Positions 1 through 7,630 of a DNA stretch of 64,000 nucleotides are shown one piece after another. This DNA comes from CAZMNF01 sp964567595. GTDB lineage: Bacteria; Bipolaricaulota; Bipolaricaulia; RBG-16-55-9. The stretch's first letter is position 1. Each line of letters starts with the position of its first letter. The DNA lies in assembly GCA_964567595.1 (NCBI GenBank), contig CAZMNF010000003.1, forward strand, positions 1 through 64,000, given 5' to 3'. The notes below the pieces were generated by a model. It was given only the letters and a program-made list of their open reading frames with translations, was not told the DNA's origin and ran no database searches. The position numbers were made by a program, and so were the translations under genes.

Positions 1-61
1 GAAGCCGGGACCGCTCCCGGCAACGCGACATGAACACCATCTCGACGTGGAGGTGATGTTG

Positions 62-523
62 ATGGCGCGGATGATGACCCCCATGAGCGGCAGCAGCCGC
101 ACCCCCATGGTCGGCGACCGCATCTCCAGCCTCGTCGACGACCTGTTCAGCGACTTCTTCGATCGCGGTCCGTGGAGCCGTCCCGATCTCGGCGCGACCG
201 ACATCTACGAGGCCGACGGCAAGCTGTGGATCGAGACGGCGTTGCCCGGCCTGCGCCGCGAGGACATCGACGTGCGCCTCAAGGACGATCGGCTGATCGT
301 GCGCGGCACGTACGGGCACGATCGCGACCAGCACGTCCCGGAGGAGAACTACCTCCACAAGGGCCGTCCCAGCGGCCAGTTCGAGACGGCGTTCCCGCTG
401 CCCGAGCAGGCGGCCACGAACGCCGATAACGTCGAGGCCACGTTCACCGACGGCATCCTCAAGGTCGGCGTCCCGCTGGAGGCGTCAATCGTCGACACGG
501 GCGTCGAAATCGACGTCCAGTAA
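62..523 (+). CDS. Small heat-shock protein, Hsp20/alpha-crystallin family
   Basis: ATP-independent holdase chaperone of the cytoplasm, 153 aa. An amphipathic N-terminal region (LVDDLFSDFFDRG) precedes an alpha-crystallin domain with the family signatures TDIYEADGKLWIETALPGL, EDIDVRL, and the C-terminal A-x-x-x-x-G-(I/V)-L motif (ATFTDGILKVGVP). I chose the ATG at 62 because GGAGGTGA at 49-56 lies 5 nt upstream; GTG at 47 and ATG at 56 are in frame but would overlap or remove that ribosome site. The gene stands alone and is followed by a strong intrinsic terminator. Its promoter lies before the window or in the first 45 bases. Confidence 0.93.
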   Translation: MARMMTPMSGSSRTPMVGDRISSLVDDLFSDFFDRGPWSRPDLGATDIYEADGKLWIETALPGLRREDIDVRLKDDRLIVRGTYGHDRDQHVPEENYLHKGRPSGQFETAFPLPEQAATNADNVEATFTDGILKVGVPLEASIVDTGVEIDVQ

Positions 524-557
524 TTCGCGTCAAGGCACACCTCTCTATCGAGATGGG

Positions 558-592
558 AGGGCCTGGCGCCCGGCCAGGCCCTTCTCTCTTTT
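558..592 (+). terminator. Intrinsic terminator after hsp20
   Basis: A perfect 10-bp stem, AGGGCCTGGC (558-567) with GCCAGGCCCT (573-582), closes a 5-nt loop and is followed by TCTCTCTTTT. It lies 35 nt after the hsp20 stop and before the next start codon. Confidence 0.9.
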
Positions 593-629
593 GCCGCGCG
601 TCCAACCCATCTCCGAGAATGTTCCCGCC

Positions 630-1745
630 ATGAGGAAAAGCGACGCGCTTCGTCTGGGCCTCGTCGGCGACCTCATGTTGGGACGCGGGATCGATCAGGC
701 GTTGGAGACGTCCTGCGATCCGCGCCTGTATGAGCGCTTCGTCTCCGACGCCCGCGACTACGTCACGTTGGCTGAGCGCGCGAACGGCGGGTTCCCGCGG
801 CCGATCTCCTGTGGCCATCTCTGGGGCGATGCGCTCCGCGCCCTGGCGCCGTCCCCGCCGGATCTCCTCCTCGGCAATCTGGAAACGGCCGTCACGACCC
901 ACCCCGAGCCGTACCCGGGCAAGGCGATCCACTATCGCATGCATCCGGCCAACCTCGGGTGCCTGAGCGAACTCGGCCTGGACGGCGTGACGCTGGCGAA
1001 CAATCATGTGCTCGACTGGGGGCAAGATGGCCTCGTCGAGACGCTTTGGAGCTTGGCCGATGCGGGCATTCCGTACGGGGGCGCCGGGCGCACGGCCGCC
1101 GAGGCCGCTGAGCCGTTACGGCTGGACGCCAACGGCCAATCCGTGGCCGTCATCGCGCACGGCGCGCCCGACAGCGGCGTGCCCGAGGACTGGGCGGCGA
1201 CCGAGCAGGCCCCGGGCGTCCAGCTGTTGCCCGACTTTGAGGAGGCCACCGTGGATCGCCTCGTCCGCGACGTCCAAGAGCGGACGTCGGCCGATGACGT
1301 CGTCGTGGTCTCGATGCATTGGGGCAGCAACTGGGGATGGGAGGTTCCCCGAGGGCACCGTCGGCTTGCGCATCGGCTCATCGAGGAGGCCGACGTGGAC
1401 GTCATCCACGGGCACTCCTCGCACCATCCGCGCCCGTTCGAAATCTATCGGGAAAAATTGATCCTTTACGGTTGCGGCGACTTCCTCAACGACTACGAGG
1501 GCATCGGCCACCACGAGCGCTATCGGGGCGATCTGGCCGTGCTCTATCTCCCGGAACTGGCGGTCGAGACGGGAGCACTGCGCAGGTTGGCGTTGAACGT
1601 CTTCCAGATCCGGCGATTCGGACTGCGGGCGGCATCGGCGGCGGATGCCGAGTGGGTGGCCGAAGCCCTGGCCCAGCACGGTCCAGCATCGGCCCCGGAG
1701 CTCGCGCACATGGGCGACCATCGCCTCGCGCTCGAGATGACGTGA
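630..1745 (+). CDS. CapA/PgsA-type poly-gamma-glutamate capsule protein, metallophosphatase fold
   Basis: 371-aa PGA_cap (CapA) family protein with the calcineurin-like metallophosphatase signature run: GDLMLGR (near residue 12), LLGNLETAV, TLANNHVLDWG, VSMHWGSNWGWE, and IHGHSSHHPRPFEIY then LILYGCGDFLNDY. The family includes CapA/PgsA of poly-gamma-glutamate synthesis, but many members stand alone with unknown substrates, and no capB or capC is nearby. No signal peptide or membrane anchor is visible, unlike classic PgsA. I start at ATG 630; the frame is open back to a TTG at 591, but that lies inside the terminator of the previous gene. No clear Shine-Dalgarno precedes 630. Confidence 0.85.
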   Translation: MRKSDALRLGLVGDLMLGRGIDQALETSCDPRLYERFVSDARDYVTLAERANGGFPRPISCGHLWGDALRALAPSPPDLLLGNLETAVTTHPEPYPGKAIHYRMHPANLGCLSELGLDGVTLANNHVLDWGQDGLVETLWSLADAGIPYGGAGRTAAEAAEPLRLDANGQSVAVIAHGAPDSGVPEDWAATEQAPGVQLLPDFEEATVDRLVRDVQERTSADDVVVVSMHWGSNWGWEVPRGHRRLAHRLIEEADVDVIHGHSSHHPRPFEIYREKLILYGCGDFLNDYEGIGHHERYRGDLAVLYLPELAVETGALRRLALNVFQIRRFGLRAASAADAEWVAEALAQHGPASAPELAHMGDHRLALEMT

Positions 1746-1758
1746 GCCGTGCCGTCCC

Positions 1759-1788
1759 TTGACAGCGCAAGCGGATTTCCGATAGCAA
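1759..1788 (+). promoter_or_regulatory. Promoter driving the structured RNA at 1790-2048
   Basis: A consensus -35 TTGACA at 1759-1764 is followed after 18 nt by a weak -10, TAGCAA (1783-1788). It begins 13 nt after the capA stop and points into the structured RNA, with no reading frame downstream on this strand. The -10 is a poor match, so the start point is approximate. Confidence 0.55.
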
Positions 1789-1789
1789 C

Positions 1790-2048
1790 GAGGCAGGAGA
1801 GGGCCCGACTGTCCGACCGCTGCCTCTCGGGGGAGAGCTACTGGGGAAAATCCCGCAGGTAAGGAGGCGAAAACCCTGCGGGTAACCCCTGGCAGCCGGT
1901 CAGCGACCACAACGGATCGGACAGTCGGGTTCACAAAATGGGGATGGGGGCCGATCGCTCGCTCGCTCGGTCCGTGAGTCACGGTCGTCCTTACGTGGAC
2001 ATGATAACGGGCAAACGCCAGAGTTCAATGCCCGATTTTCTCCTCCTC
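1790..2048 (+). ncRNA. Candidate standalone structured RNA, family not recognised
   Basis: A gene-free stretch between capA and pth folds extensively. The ends can pair: GAGG plus AGGAGA (1790-1800) with TCTCCTCCTC (2039-2048), one bulged C. Inside are a perfect 13-bp helix, CCCGACTGTCCGA (1804-1816) with TCGGACAGTCGGG (1917-1929); a second helix CCGCTGCC (1817-1824) with GGCAGCCGG (1891-1899); a side hairpin CTCTC/GAGAG (1824-1837); and a long arm GGGG/CCCC (1843-1846, 1886-1889) stacked on CCCGCAGG/CCTGCGGG (1852-1859, 1875-1882). Small hairpins follow at 1972-1984 (CCGTG/CACGG) and 1987-2000. A TTGACA box lies upstream and a terminator-like hairpin ends it. I checked for hallmark motifs of RNase P RNA, tmRNA, SRP RNA, and cobalamin, TPP, glycine, lysine and c-di-AMP riboswitches and found none. 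6S RNA cannot be excluded. Confidence 0.6.
2008..2040 (+). terminator. Terminator-like hairpin at the 3' end of the structured RNA
   Basis: CGGGCA (2008-2013) pairs with TGCCCG (2029-2034) across a 15-nt loop and is followed by ATTTTC. The stem is short, so it may be a real terminator or simply the last helix of the RNA. Confidence 0.4.
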
Positions 2049-2278
2049 GGGAACGATCCCCGCCCGTCCAACCGAGCTCGGCCTTTCGCTTGGTCCGTCC
2101 CGCTAACGTAACGGAGCTCGTGCTCCTAGGCGAGTGGCCGGATCGACGCGCAGGCTCCCCGACAGAATATCGCGGACGCCGTCGCAGCCCATGGTGGCGA
2201 CGCTAGCGGGTGCGCTGAGTCCGGCCCAGCATGTGCGCATCTCTCGCCCTGGAGTCTTGAGTTGGAGACAGGGCCGCG

Positions 2279-2839
2279 CTAGCCGTTGAAGCGGTTCATG
2301 ACAGTCTCGATGTCGTGAGCCACGAACGCGTCGATCGCCTCGGCGGCCCGATCCAAGAACGCGTCCAAGTCGTCGCGTTCCTCAGGCGTGAAGGGGCTGA
2401 GCACGAAGCCGACGAGGTCGTCCGGCATCGGCTCCGACGCGATGCCGAGCCGCAACCTCGGAAAGCTTTTCGTCTGCGCCCGCTCGACGACGGACGCGAT
2501 GCCGTTGTGGCTGCCGGGGCCGCCCCGCGGCCGTGCCCGGAGTTTGCCGAACGGCAGATCCACGTCGTCGTAGACGATCAAGCACCCCTCGGGAAGGATC
2601 TGGAAGCGCTCCATGAGCTCCAGCACGGCGTGCCCGCTGCGGTTCATGTACGTCGTCGGTTTGGCGATCACGGCCGCGTCGGTCCGAACGGCGTCGGCGT
2701 GCGGGGAACGGACGGTCCGGGCTGAGGGGGCAAACTCGGACACGTAACGATCGACGGCCATGAACCCGAGGTTATGGCGGGTCTGGGCGTAGCGTCGGCC
2801 CGGATTGCCCAAGCCGACGACGGCCTTGTGCGTGGCCAT
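2279..2839 (-). CDS. pth: Peptidyl-tRNA hydrolase
   Basis: 186-aa enzyme that cleaves peptidyl-tRNA released from stalled ribosomes, recycling tRNA. The family motifs are complete: VVGLGNPGRRYAQTRHNLGF (Asn12, catalytic His22), TYMNRSG (Asn66), IVYDDVDLP (Asp91, partner of the catalytic His) and GGPGSHNG. Length matches the bacterial family. It is the last gene of a minus-strand run prs - L25 - pth, 66 nt after the L25 gene, an arrangement common in bacteria. Confidence 0.97.
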   Translation of the reverse strand: MATHKAVVGLGNPGRRYAQTRHNLGFMAVDRYVSEFAPSARTVRSPHADAVRTDAAVIAKPTTYMNRSGHAVLELMERFQILPEGCLIVYDDVDLPFGKLRARPRGGPGSHNGIASVVERAQTKSFPRLRLGIASEPMPDDLVGFVLSPFTPEERDDLDAFLDRAAEAIDAFVAHDIETVMNRFNG

Positions 2840-2905
2840 CTCGGGAGTCCATTCTGCCGGGAGCGAACTCGGCTGACGCGCGTGCCGTGGCGACCGGTGA
2901 CGAGG

Positions 2906-3571
2906 TTACTCCGTCTCGTCCTCTTCGGCCGTTTCGCCCTCGTCAGCCTCCTCGCCTTCGAGGCCGGCGACAGCTTCCTCGCCCTCGAGGCCGGCGGCTT
3001 CGGCCGACGTCTCGGCGGCCTCTTCCTCGGCGCGGGAGCGCGGTGCGAAGACGGTGACGATCAGCGAATCGGCCGGCGTCACGAGCTCAGCGCCCTCGGG
3101 GATGTCGATCTCGGTAACGTAGATGGAGTCGTGGATGTCGAGGTCGCTGATGTCGAGGTCGATGCGCTCGGGGATGCGGTCGGTCGGGCCGTAGATCTCA
3201 ACCTGTTCGCTGATCTGGCTGACAATGCCGCCGTTCTTGCGGCCCTTGGCGTCGCCGTAGAGGTGGACCGGGACGTCCAGGGTGATGGGCTCATCGGCGG
3301 GCGGGTGGTAAAAGTCCAGGTGCAGCAGCTCATCGGTCAGCGGATGGTACTGCATGTCGCGGATGAACGTGCCCTTGGTGTCGCCGTTGACCTTGATGTC
3401 GATGCGCGAGCTGCGCGTCGCCCTGTCCAGGACCTTTTCGATGACCTTGCGGTCCAGGGCGATCATCTCGTGGGTGGTCGGGCCATACACGATGGCCGGG
3501 ACCTTGCCCTCGCGACGCATCGCACGCGGATTGCTTTTCTCTCGCACCTGCGCTTCCAGTGTGTATGCCAT
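2906..3571 (-). CDS. rplY: Ribosomal protein L25, long CTC form
   Basis: 5S-rRNA-binding large-subunit protein of the long (TL5/CTC) type, 221 aa. The N-terminal L25 domain begins MAYTLEAQVREKSNPRAMRR and carries GKVPAIVYGP; the beta-rich C-terminal TL5 domain runs from about residue 95 (HPPADEPITLDVPVHLYGDA) to 180 (SLIVTVFAPR). The last 40 residues are an extremely acidic Glu/Ala/Gly tail, longer than usual. It lies between prs (71 nt upstream) and pth (66 nt downstream), so the three are probably cotranscribed. Confidence 0.94.
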   Translation of the reverse strand: MAYTLEAQVREKSNPRAMRREGKVPAIVYGPTTHEMIALDRKVIEKVLDRATRSSRIDIKVNGDTKGTFIRDMQYHPLTDELLHLDFYHPPADEPITLDVPVHLYGDAKGRKNGGIVSQISEQVEIYGPTDRIPERIDLDISDLDIHDSIYVTEIDIPEGAELVTPADSLIVTVFAPRSRAEEEAAETSAEAAGLEGEEAVAGLEGEEADEGETAEEDETE

Positions 3572-3642
3572 GCCGATGAACCTCCGAGATAGATTCGATC
3601 ATAGCAAACGGCGGGCGGCGATGCCAGCGTCGACGCTTGCGC

Positions 3643-4593
3643 TCAGTAGTGCGGGAACAGCTCGCTGACCGAGCGGCCCATGTGGATGCGGTTGATCGTC
3701 TCGGCAAACGACTGCGCTACCGACAACGTCGTGATCTTGTCGCTTTGGGGCGTGGCGATGGTGTTGGTGACAATGACCTCCGACAGCGACGACCGCTCGA
3801 GCTTGCGCAGGCAGTCGCCGGCGAAGATGCCGTGGCTGAACGCGGCGTCGACCTCGCGGGCCCCTTGTTGGATGAGCATCTCCGTCGCCGCTGCGACCGT
3901 GCCGCCGGTCGCCAGGATGTCGTCGACGATGACCGCCCGTTTGTCCGCAACGTCCCCGATGATGTGACGAGCCTCGACTTGGCCCGTCTGCTCGCTCTTG
4001 CGGGCCTTCTCCACGATCGCGTAGGGGAGCCCGAGCCGCTCGGAGACCGCGCTGGCCCGCTTCGCCGCCCCCACGTCGGGCGCGACGATGACGGTGTCGC
4101 CCTCGTCGGTGTACTCGACTTGGGCGAAGTAGTCGGCCAAGATCGGGTCGATGCGCAGGTTGTCCACGGGAATGTCGAAAAACCCCTGAATCTGGCCGGC
4201 CGGCAGGTCCAGCGTCAGAACCCGATCCGCCCCGGACGTTTCCAGGAAGTTGGCGACGAGCTTGGCGCTGATCGGCACGCGGCCGATGAACTTCCGATCC
4301 TGGCGCGCGTAACCGAAATAGGGCATCACGACGGTGACGCGTTTGGCCGACGCGCGACGCAGCGCGTCGACGATCAAGAACAGCTCCATGTAGTGCTCGT
4401 TCGCCGGCGGTCCCGTCGACTGGATGACGAAGACGTCCTCGCCCCGGACCGTCTCCCGAATGTGGACGCTCGTCTCGCCGTCCGGGAACTGGTCGATCGC
4501 GGCCTCGCAGAGCGGGATGTCGAGGTAGTCGCTGATCTCTTGCGCGAGCTCGAGGTTGCTGTTACCCGCCACGAGCTTGAGATGGTCTCCCAT
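3643..4593 (-). CDS. prs: Ribose-phosphate pyrophosphokinase (PRPP synthetase)
   Basis: 316-aa class I PRPP synthetase, which makes PRPP from ribose 5-phosphate and ATP for purine, pyrimidine, His and Trp synthesis. Visible motifs are the N-terminal KLVAGNSNLELAQEI, the flexible-loop residues YARQDRKF, and the PRPP-binding loop VIVDDILATGGT. AAGGAGGGGG sits 4 nt before the ATG. Only 64 nt separate it from the FtsX-type permease upstream on the same strand, so it may share that transcript as well as lead L25 and pth. It supplies the precursor used by the salvage and pyrimidine genes elsewhere in the window. Confidence 0.97.
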   Translation of the reverse strand: MGDHLKLVAGNSNLELAQEISDYLDIPLCEAAIDQFPDGETSVHIRETVRGEDVFVIQSTGPPANEHYMELFLIVDALRRASAKRVTVVMPYFGYARQDRKFIGRVPISAKLVANFLETSGADRVLTLDLPAGQIQGFFDIPVDNLRIDPILADYFAQVEYTDEGDTVIVAPDVGAAKRASAVSERLGLPYAIVEKARKSEQTGQVEARHIIGDVADKRAVIVDDILATGGTVAAATEMLIQQGAREVDAAFSHGIFAGDCLRKLERSSLSEVIVTNTIATPQSDKITTLSVAQSFAETINRIHMGRSVSELFPHY

Positions 4594-4657
4594 GAGCCCC
4601 CTCCTTCATGGCACCCGGAGTATTGATCGTCCGGTCGATATCCCCGTTGGTGCCCGA

Positions 4658-5833
4658 TTATTCATGGCGCAACGCCTCGACCGGCGGCAGCGACGCCGCG
4701 CGCCGAGCCGGCCACCATCCCGCCAGCCCGCCCAGCACGACCGAGCCGAGCAGCGCCAGCGCAATCGTCGGGACGTGGATGGGCGTGCCGAGGGTCAGGC
4801 CGCCGCCGAGGCCGCTGATGGCGCTCGTCAAACTCAGCGCCAGGCCGACGCCGACGACGACGCCGATCACGCCGCCGATGAGCCCGAGCAGGCTCGCCTC
4901 CAGAACGTACAACAGCGCGATCTGGCGACGGCGCGCGCCGACCGACATGAAGACGCCGATCTCGCGGGTACGCTCCACCACCGCCGTGGCCATCGTGTTG
5001 GCCAGGCCGACGGCCCCCACGAGGAGCGCCAGCCCCGCGATGGCGGTCAGCGCCGTCGTCAGCGCGCTCACGGCCGTGTTCACCACCTGGCTGATGCGGG
5101 CGGATGTCTGCACCTGGATGGCGGATCCCTGCCCCTGAAGCGCGTCCTCGACGCGCGCGGCCACGGCCTGGACCTCGCTGCTGTCGTCGGCCCGGGCCCA
5201 AGCGAGCGACATGGTACGGGACGCGTCCGTCACTGTCCAGAGGGCTTCCAGGGGGACGAGCAATGCCCCCTGAACGTCGTCGCTGTCCGACGGTTGCAAC
5301 ACCCCGCTGACGCGGAACTCACGGCCCTGGATCGTGATCTCATCGTCCAGGCCGAGCCCCAGATCCTGCGCGGCCCCGTGCGAGAGGAGCGTTTCGTCGT
5401 CGGCTTGCGGGAGCCGGCCCTCGGCCAAGGCGAAGTTGCCGAAGAAGCGATCGGCTTCCTGGAACGTCGTCGGGCTGAGGCCGATCACCATGAGGAACCC
5501 CTGTCGATCGGCCGCGGTGACCGGCAGCGAGCGCCGCCAGAGCGCCCCGGACTGGCGCACGCCCTCGACGGTCTCGAGCGGGGCAAGATCGAGCGTCATG
5601 GTCGACTCCGGCGACAGGTCCGATGCCCCGCTGGGCAGCACCATGACGAGATCGTGGCCCAGGCGCGACAGCTGGGCCTCGATGCCGCTGCGGGCGGCTT
5701 GACTCAGCCCGAGCATGCCCACGACGGCCGTCATGCCGACGGCAACGCCGACGATCGTCATAAGCGCTCGCCCGGGGCGTCGGGCGACGTTGAGCCAAGC
5801 CAGCCGCGTGAGATCGCAGAGCGTGCGCATCAT
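4658..5833 (-). CDS. FtsX/MacB-type ABC transporter permease without a partner ATPase
   Basis: 391-aa membrane protein of the MacB/FtsX permease family (MacB_PCD plus FtsX domains). One N-terminal transmembrane helix (ALMTIVGVAVGMTAVVGMLGL) precedes a periplasmic domain of roughly 220 residues, then three C-terminal helices, with the family signature VVERTREIGVFMSVGARRRQIALLYVLEASLLG between the first and second of them. The C-terminus PVEALRHE is typical of the family. Such permeases work with a LolD-like ATPase to move lipoproteins or envelope substrates by mechanotransmission, but no ATPase is adjacent. It starts 9 nt after the stop of the secreted protein at 5843-6496, suggesting an operon and a shared envelope role. 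Confidence 0.9.
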   Translation of the reverse strand: MMRTLCDLTRLAWLNVARRPGRALMTIVGVAVGMTAVVGMLGLSQAARSGIEAQLSRLGHDLVMVLPSGASDLSPESTMTLDLAPLETVEGVRQSGALWRRSLPVTAADRQGFLMVIGLSPTTFQEADRFFGNFALAEGRLPQADDETLLSHGAAQDLGLGLDDEITIQGREFRVSGVLQPSDSDDVQGALLVPLEALWTVTDASRTMSLAWARADDSSEVQAVAARVEDALQGQGSAIQVQTSARISQVVNTAVSALTTALTAIAGLALLVGAVGLANTMATAVVERTREIGVFMSVGARRRQIALLYVLEASLLGLIGGVIGVVVGVGLALSLTSAISGLGGGLTLGTPIHVPTIALALLGSVVLGGLAGWWPARRAASLPPVEALRHE

Positions 5834-5842
5834 TTTATGGGG

Positions 5843-6496
5843 CTACTGGCCCGGCTGGCGCTCGTAGGCCGTCATGAGCAGCTGGAAGGGCACCGAAAAG
5901 CGCTCCAGCGAAATGCCGAGCACGCCCTTGATCGACTCGCACGTGGGCAGCGGGTCGATGCCGATGCCCGAGGACTCCCGCTGTTCTTGGCGAATGAAGG
6001 GCGGAAAGGGCAGGGTGGGATCGTCGGCGACGCCGATCATGATCCGTTCGGATTCCGTGTCCGAGGTGGTCAACAGGCCGCAGATGACCGACACGCCCTG
6101 GATCGTCTCCTGGTCGGCCGCCTGGAACTGCGCCCCATCCGGCAGAAAGAACGTCTCGTTGGGGACGAGGCTGCCGCTGTTTTCCAAGAGCGCCTGGACG
6201 GCGTCATTGTTCTGAATGACGTTGCTGACCTGAGCCACGCCGTTGGCAACGCCGGTGTTGAGCGCGTCGCGCGAGGCCGTCACGCGGTTCGTCGTCACGA
6301 CGTTGAACCGGTCTCCGGACGCCGGCTCAACGCGCCAACCCAGGGAAATGGGGCCATCCAGTTCAGCGGTCTGGACCTCGTAGGTGATGTCGGTTCGGCC
6401 GCCGGGGTAGTTGTCAAAGTAGTCCCCCGTCTGCGCAAACGCGGCCAACCCCACGACAACGGCCACAAGCGCGATTCCGATGGAGCGTCGGCGCAT
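5843..6496 (-). CDS. Secreted protein of unknown function
   Basis: 217 aa with a clear signal peptide (MRRRSIGIALVAVVVGLAAFAQ). I recognise no domain. The mature part has repeated Tyr/Thr/Val-rich strand-like segments (TDITYEVQTAELDGPISLGWRV) and two Cys residues, one in SVICGLL and one in PTCESIKG, that could form a disulfide. AAGGAGG precedes the ATG. It sits 9 nt before the solo FtsX-type permease and may be a periplasmic partner or substrate of it; that is inference from position only. Confidence 0.75.
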   Translation of the reverse strand: MRRRSIGIALVAVVVGLAAFAQTGDYFDNYPGGRTDITYEVQTAELDGPISLGWRVEPASGDRFNVVTTNRVTASRDALNTGVANGVAQVSNVIQNNDAVQALLENSGSLVPNETFFLPDGAQFQAADQETIQGVSVICGLLTTSDTESERIMIGVADDPTLPFPPFIRQEQRESSGIGIDPLPTCESIKGVLGISLERFSVPFQLLMTAYERQPGQ

Positions 6497-6629
6497 GGAT
6501 CCTCCTTCAACGGTTGCCCGTTCACTCTCGTCAGCGAGTGTAACTCATACTACAGACGTCTCGGTTTGCGCATGCTAGGGTCAACGCGTCCCTCTACCCC
6601 GAACCTCTCACCACCGCAAGTGGAGGACG

Positions 6630-6663
6630 AGCCCCTGCCCGTCATCCGCCGGCGGGGGCTTTT
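6630..6663 (+). terminator. Terminator-like hairpin on the plus strand with no obvious upstream gene
   Basis: AGCCCCTGCC (6630-6639) pairs with GGCGGGGGCT (6651-6660), 10 bp with one G-T, across an 11-nt loop, followed by TTT. The T-run is on the plus strand although both flanking genes are on the minus strand. The interval 6497-6757 otherwise holds no gene that I can see; the upstream part must contain the promoter of the minus-strand gene ending at 6496. Confidence 0.5.
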
Positions 6664-6757
6664 CCGATGGCTGGGCATGGCCAGGTGCCCCCTCGAAGCC
6701 CGAGTCTCCCGCTTTGCAACGAGATAGGCTCCCGCTCATCACAGGGCGTCCGGCTCT

Positions 6758-7630
6758 TCAGACGATCCCCTCTTTCTTGTGCTCCATAAAGCGCATCACT
6801 TCCGCGTCAAGCTTGTGCGGCTCCTCCAACCGGCGCATCTCCAAGTTCTCCATGTTGTGGAAGTTCTGCAGGGCTTGGGTGGTCGCCTCGTCCAGCTCGC
6901 CGTGGGCCTCGCCGGCGTAGTAGCCGAGCGTGCTCAGGATGTGTTGGATGGACGCGACGCTCTCCTCGTCAACGAGTTCGACCGTCTCCTGCGTCTTGCC
7001 GAAGTAGAGCTGATGGAGCTCGTACAGCCGCTGGAGCTCGTCGATCGGTTGATGGTGATCGTCCACGCGCAGGTCGACCAGTTTATCGGAAATGCCGCCG
7101 TAGCCGGCCCGCTCCTGGACCACCAACAGCGCGGACGACTGTTGGCCTCGCTTGTCGCCGCCGGCTTTCTGTGCCGCCTGCAACGCGCTGAGAAGCCGCT
7201 CGGCGAGCAGCCCGTCCTCGGCTTCGAACGTCTCGGCCATCTCGGCCACGACCGCCTCGCCCGCAAGAATGTTGCCCTGACAGGCGTACCCCTCGCCGAC
7301 GAGGTGCCCGGCCCAATCGTAGCACTCGGCGCCCGTGTGGGCTGCGGCGCGACCCTGGGTATCCACCAGCCCAACCTGACGGTGATCGCTCTGCTCGTCG
7401 TCCGCAATCAGCTGATCCAGAGCCTGTTCGGCGCTCTGGCCCGATCGCATCAACGCAAGCCCCTGGGGGCCGTAGTCGGGGTTCGCCATGGCCTGGGTGG
7501 CAACGGCGCCGACGTTCGGCTCGGCCCAAGGGACGATCGGGCCGACGGCCATGAACTTGGACTGCACCGCCACGCCCCACTGGCCGGCGTCGCGGTCGCA
7601 CGCCACGATGGAAAACGTCGATAGCGTCAT
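6758..7630 (-). CDS. DUF1028 family protein, Ntn-hydrolase-like fold
   Basis: 290 aa. Residues 1-220 match DUF1028: TLSTFSIVACDRDAGQWGVAVQSKFMAVG, VPWAEPNVGAVATQAMANPDYGPQGL, GNILAG and, near residue 160, a Gly/Gln-rich stretch. The fold is related to N-terminal nucleophile hydrolases and the function is unknown. A C-terminal extension of about 70 residues (SIQHILSTLGYYAGEAHGELDEAT) resembles the small helical peptidoglycan-binding domain found on some members. I start at ATG 7630, with AAGGAGGG upstream; its ATG overlaps the stop of the cupredoxin lipoprotein as ATGA, so the two are translationally coupled. Confidence 0.85.
   Translation of the reverse strand: MTLSTFSIVACDRDAGQWGVAVQSKFMAVGPIVPWAEPNVGAVATQAMANPDYGPQGLALMRSGQSAEQALDQLIADDEQSDHRQVGLVDTQGRAAAHTGAECYDWAGHLVGEGYACQGNILAGEAVVAEMAETFEAEDGLLAERLLSALQAAQKAGGDKRGQQSSALLVVQERAGYGGISDKLVDLRVDDHHQPIDELQRLYELHQLYFGKTQETVELVDEESVASIQHILSTLGYYAGEAHGELDEATTQALQNFHNMENLEMRRLEEPHKLDAEVMRFMEHKKEGIV

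Noticed and set aside
1790..2048. RNase P RNA, tmRNA, SRP RNA, or c-di-AMP (ydaO) riboswitch
   Set aside because: The hallmark core motifs of these families were not found on either strand. A GTCAGC element near 1899-1904 recalls ydaO only loosely, and no gene lies downstream.
4556..6727. Long 723-codon plus-strand frame antisense to the permease and the secreted protein
   Set aside because: Arg/Gln/Asp/Pro-rich low-complexity composition, no domain, no start signal; it is a high-GC mirror frame of real minus-strand genes.
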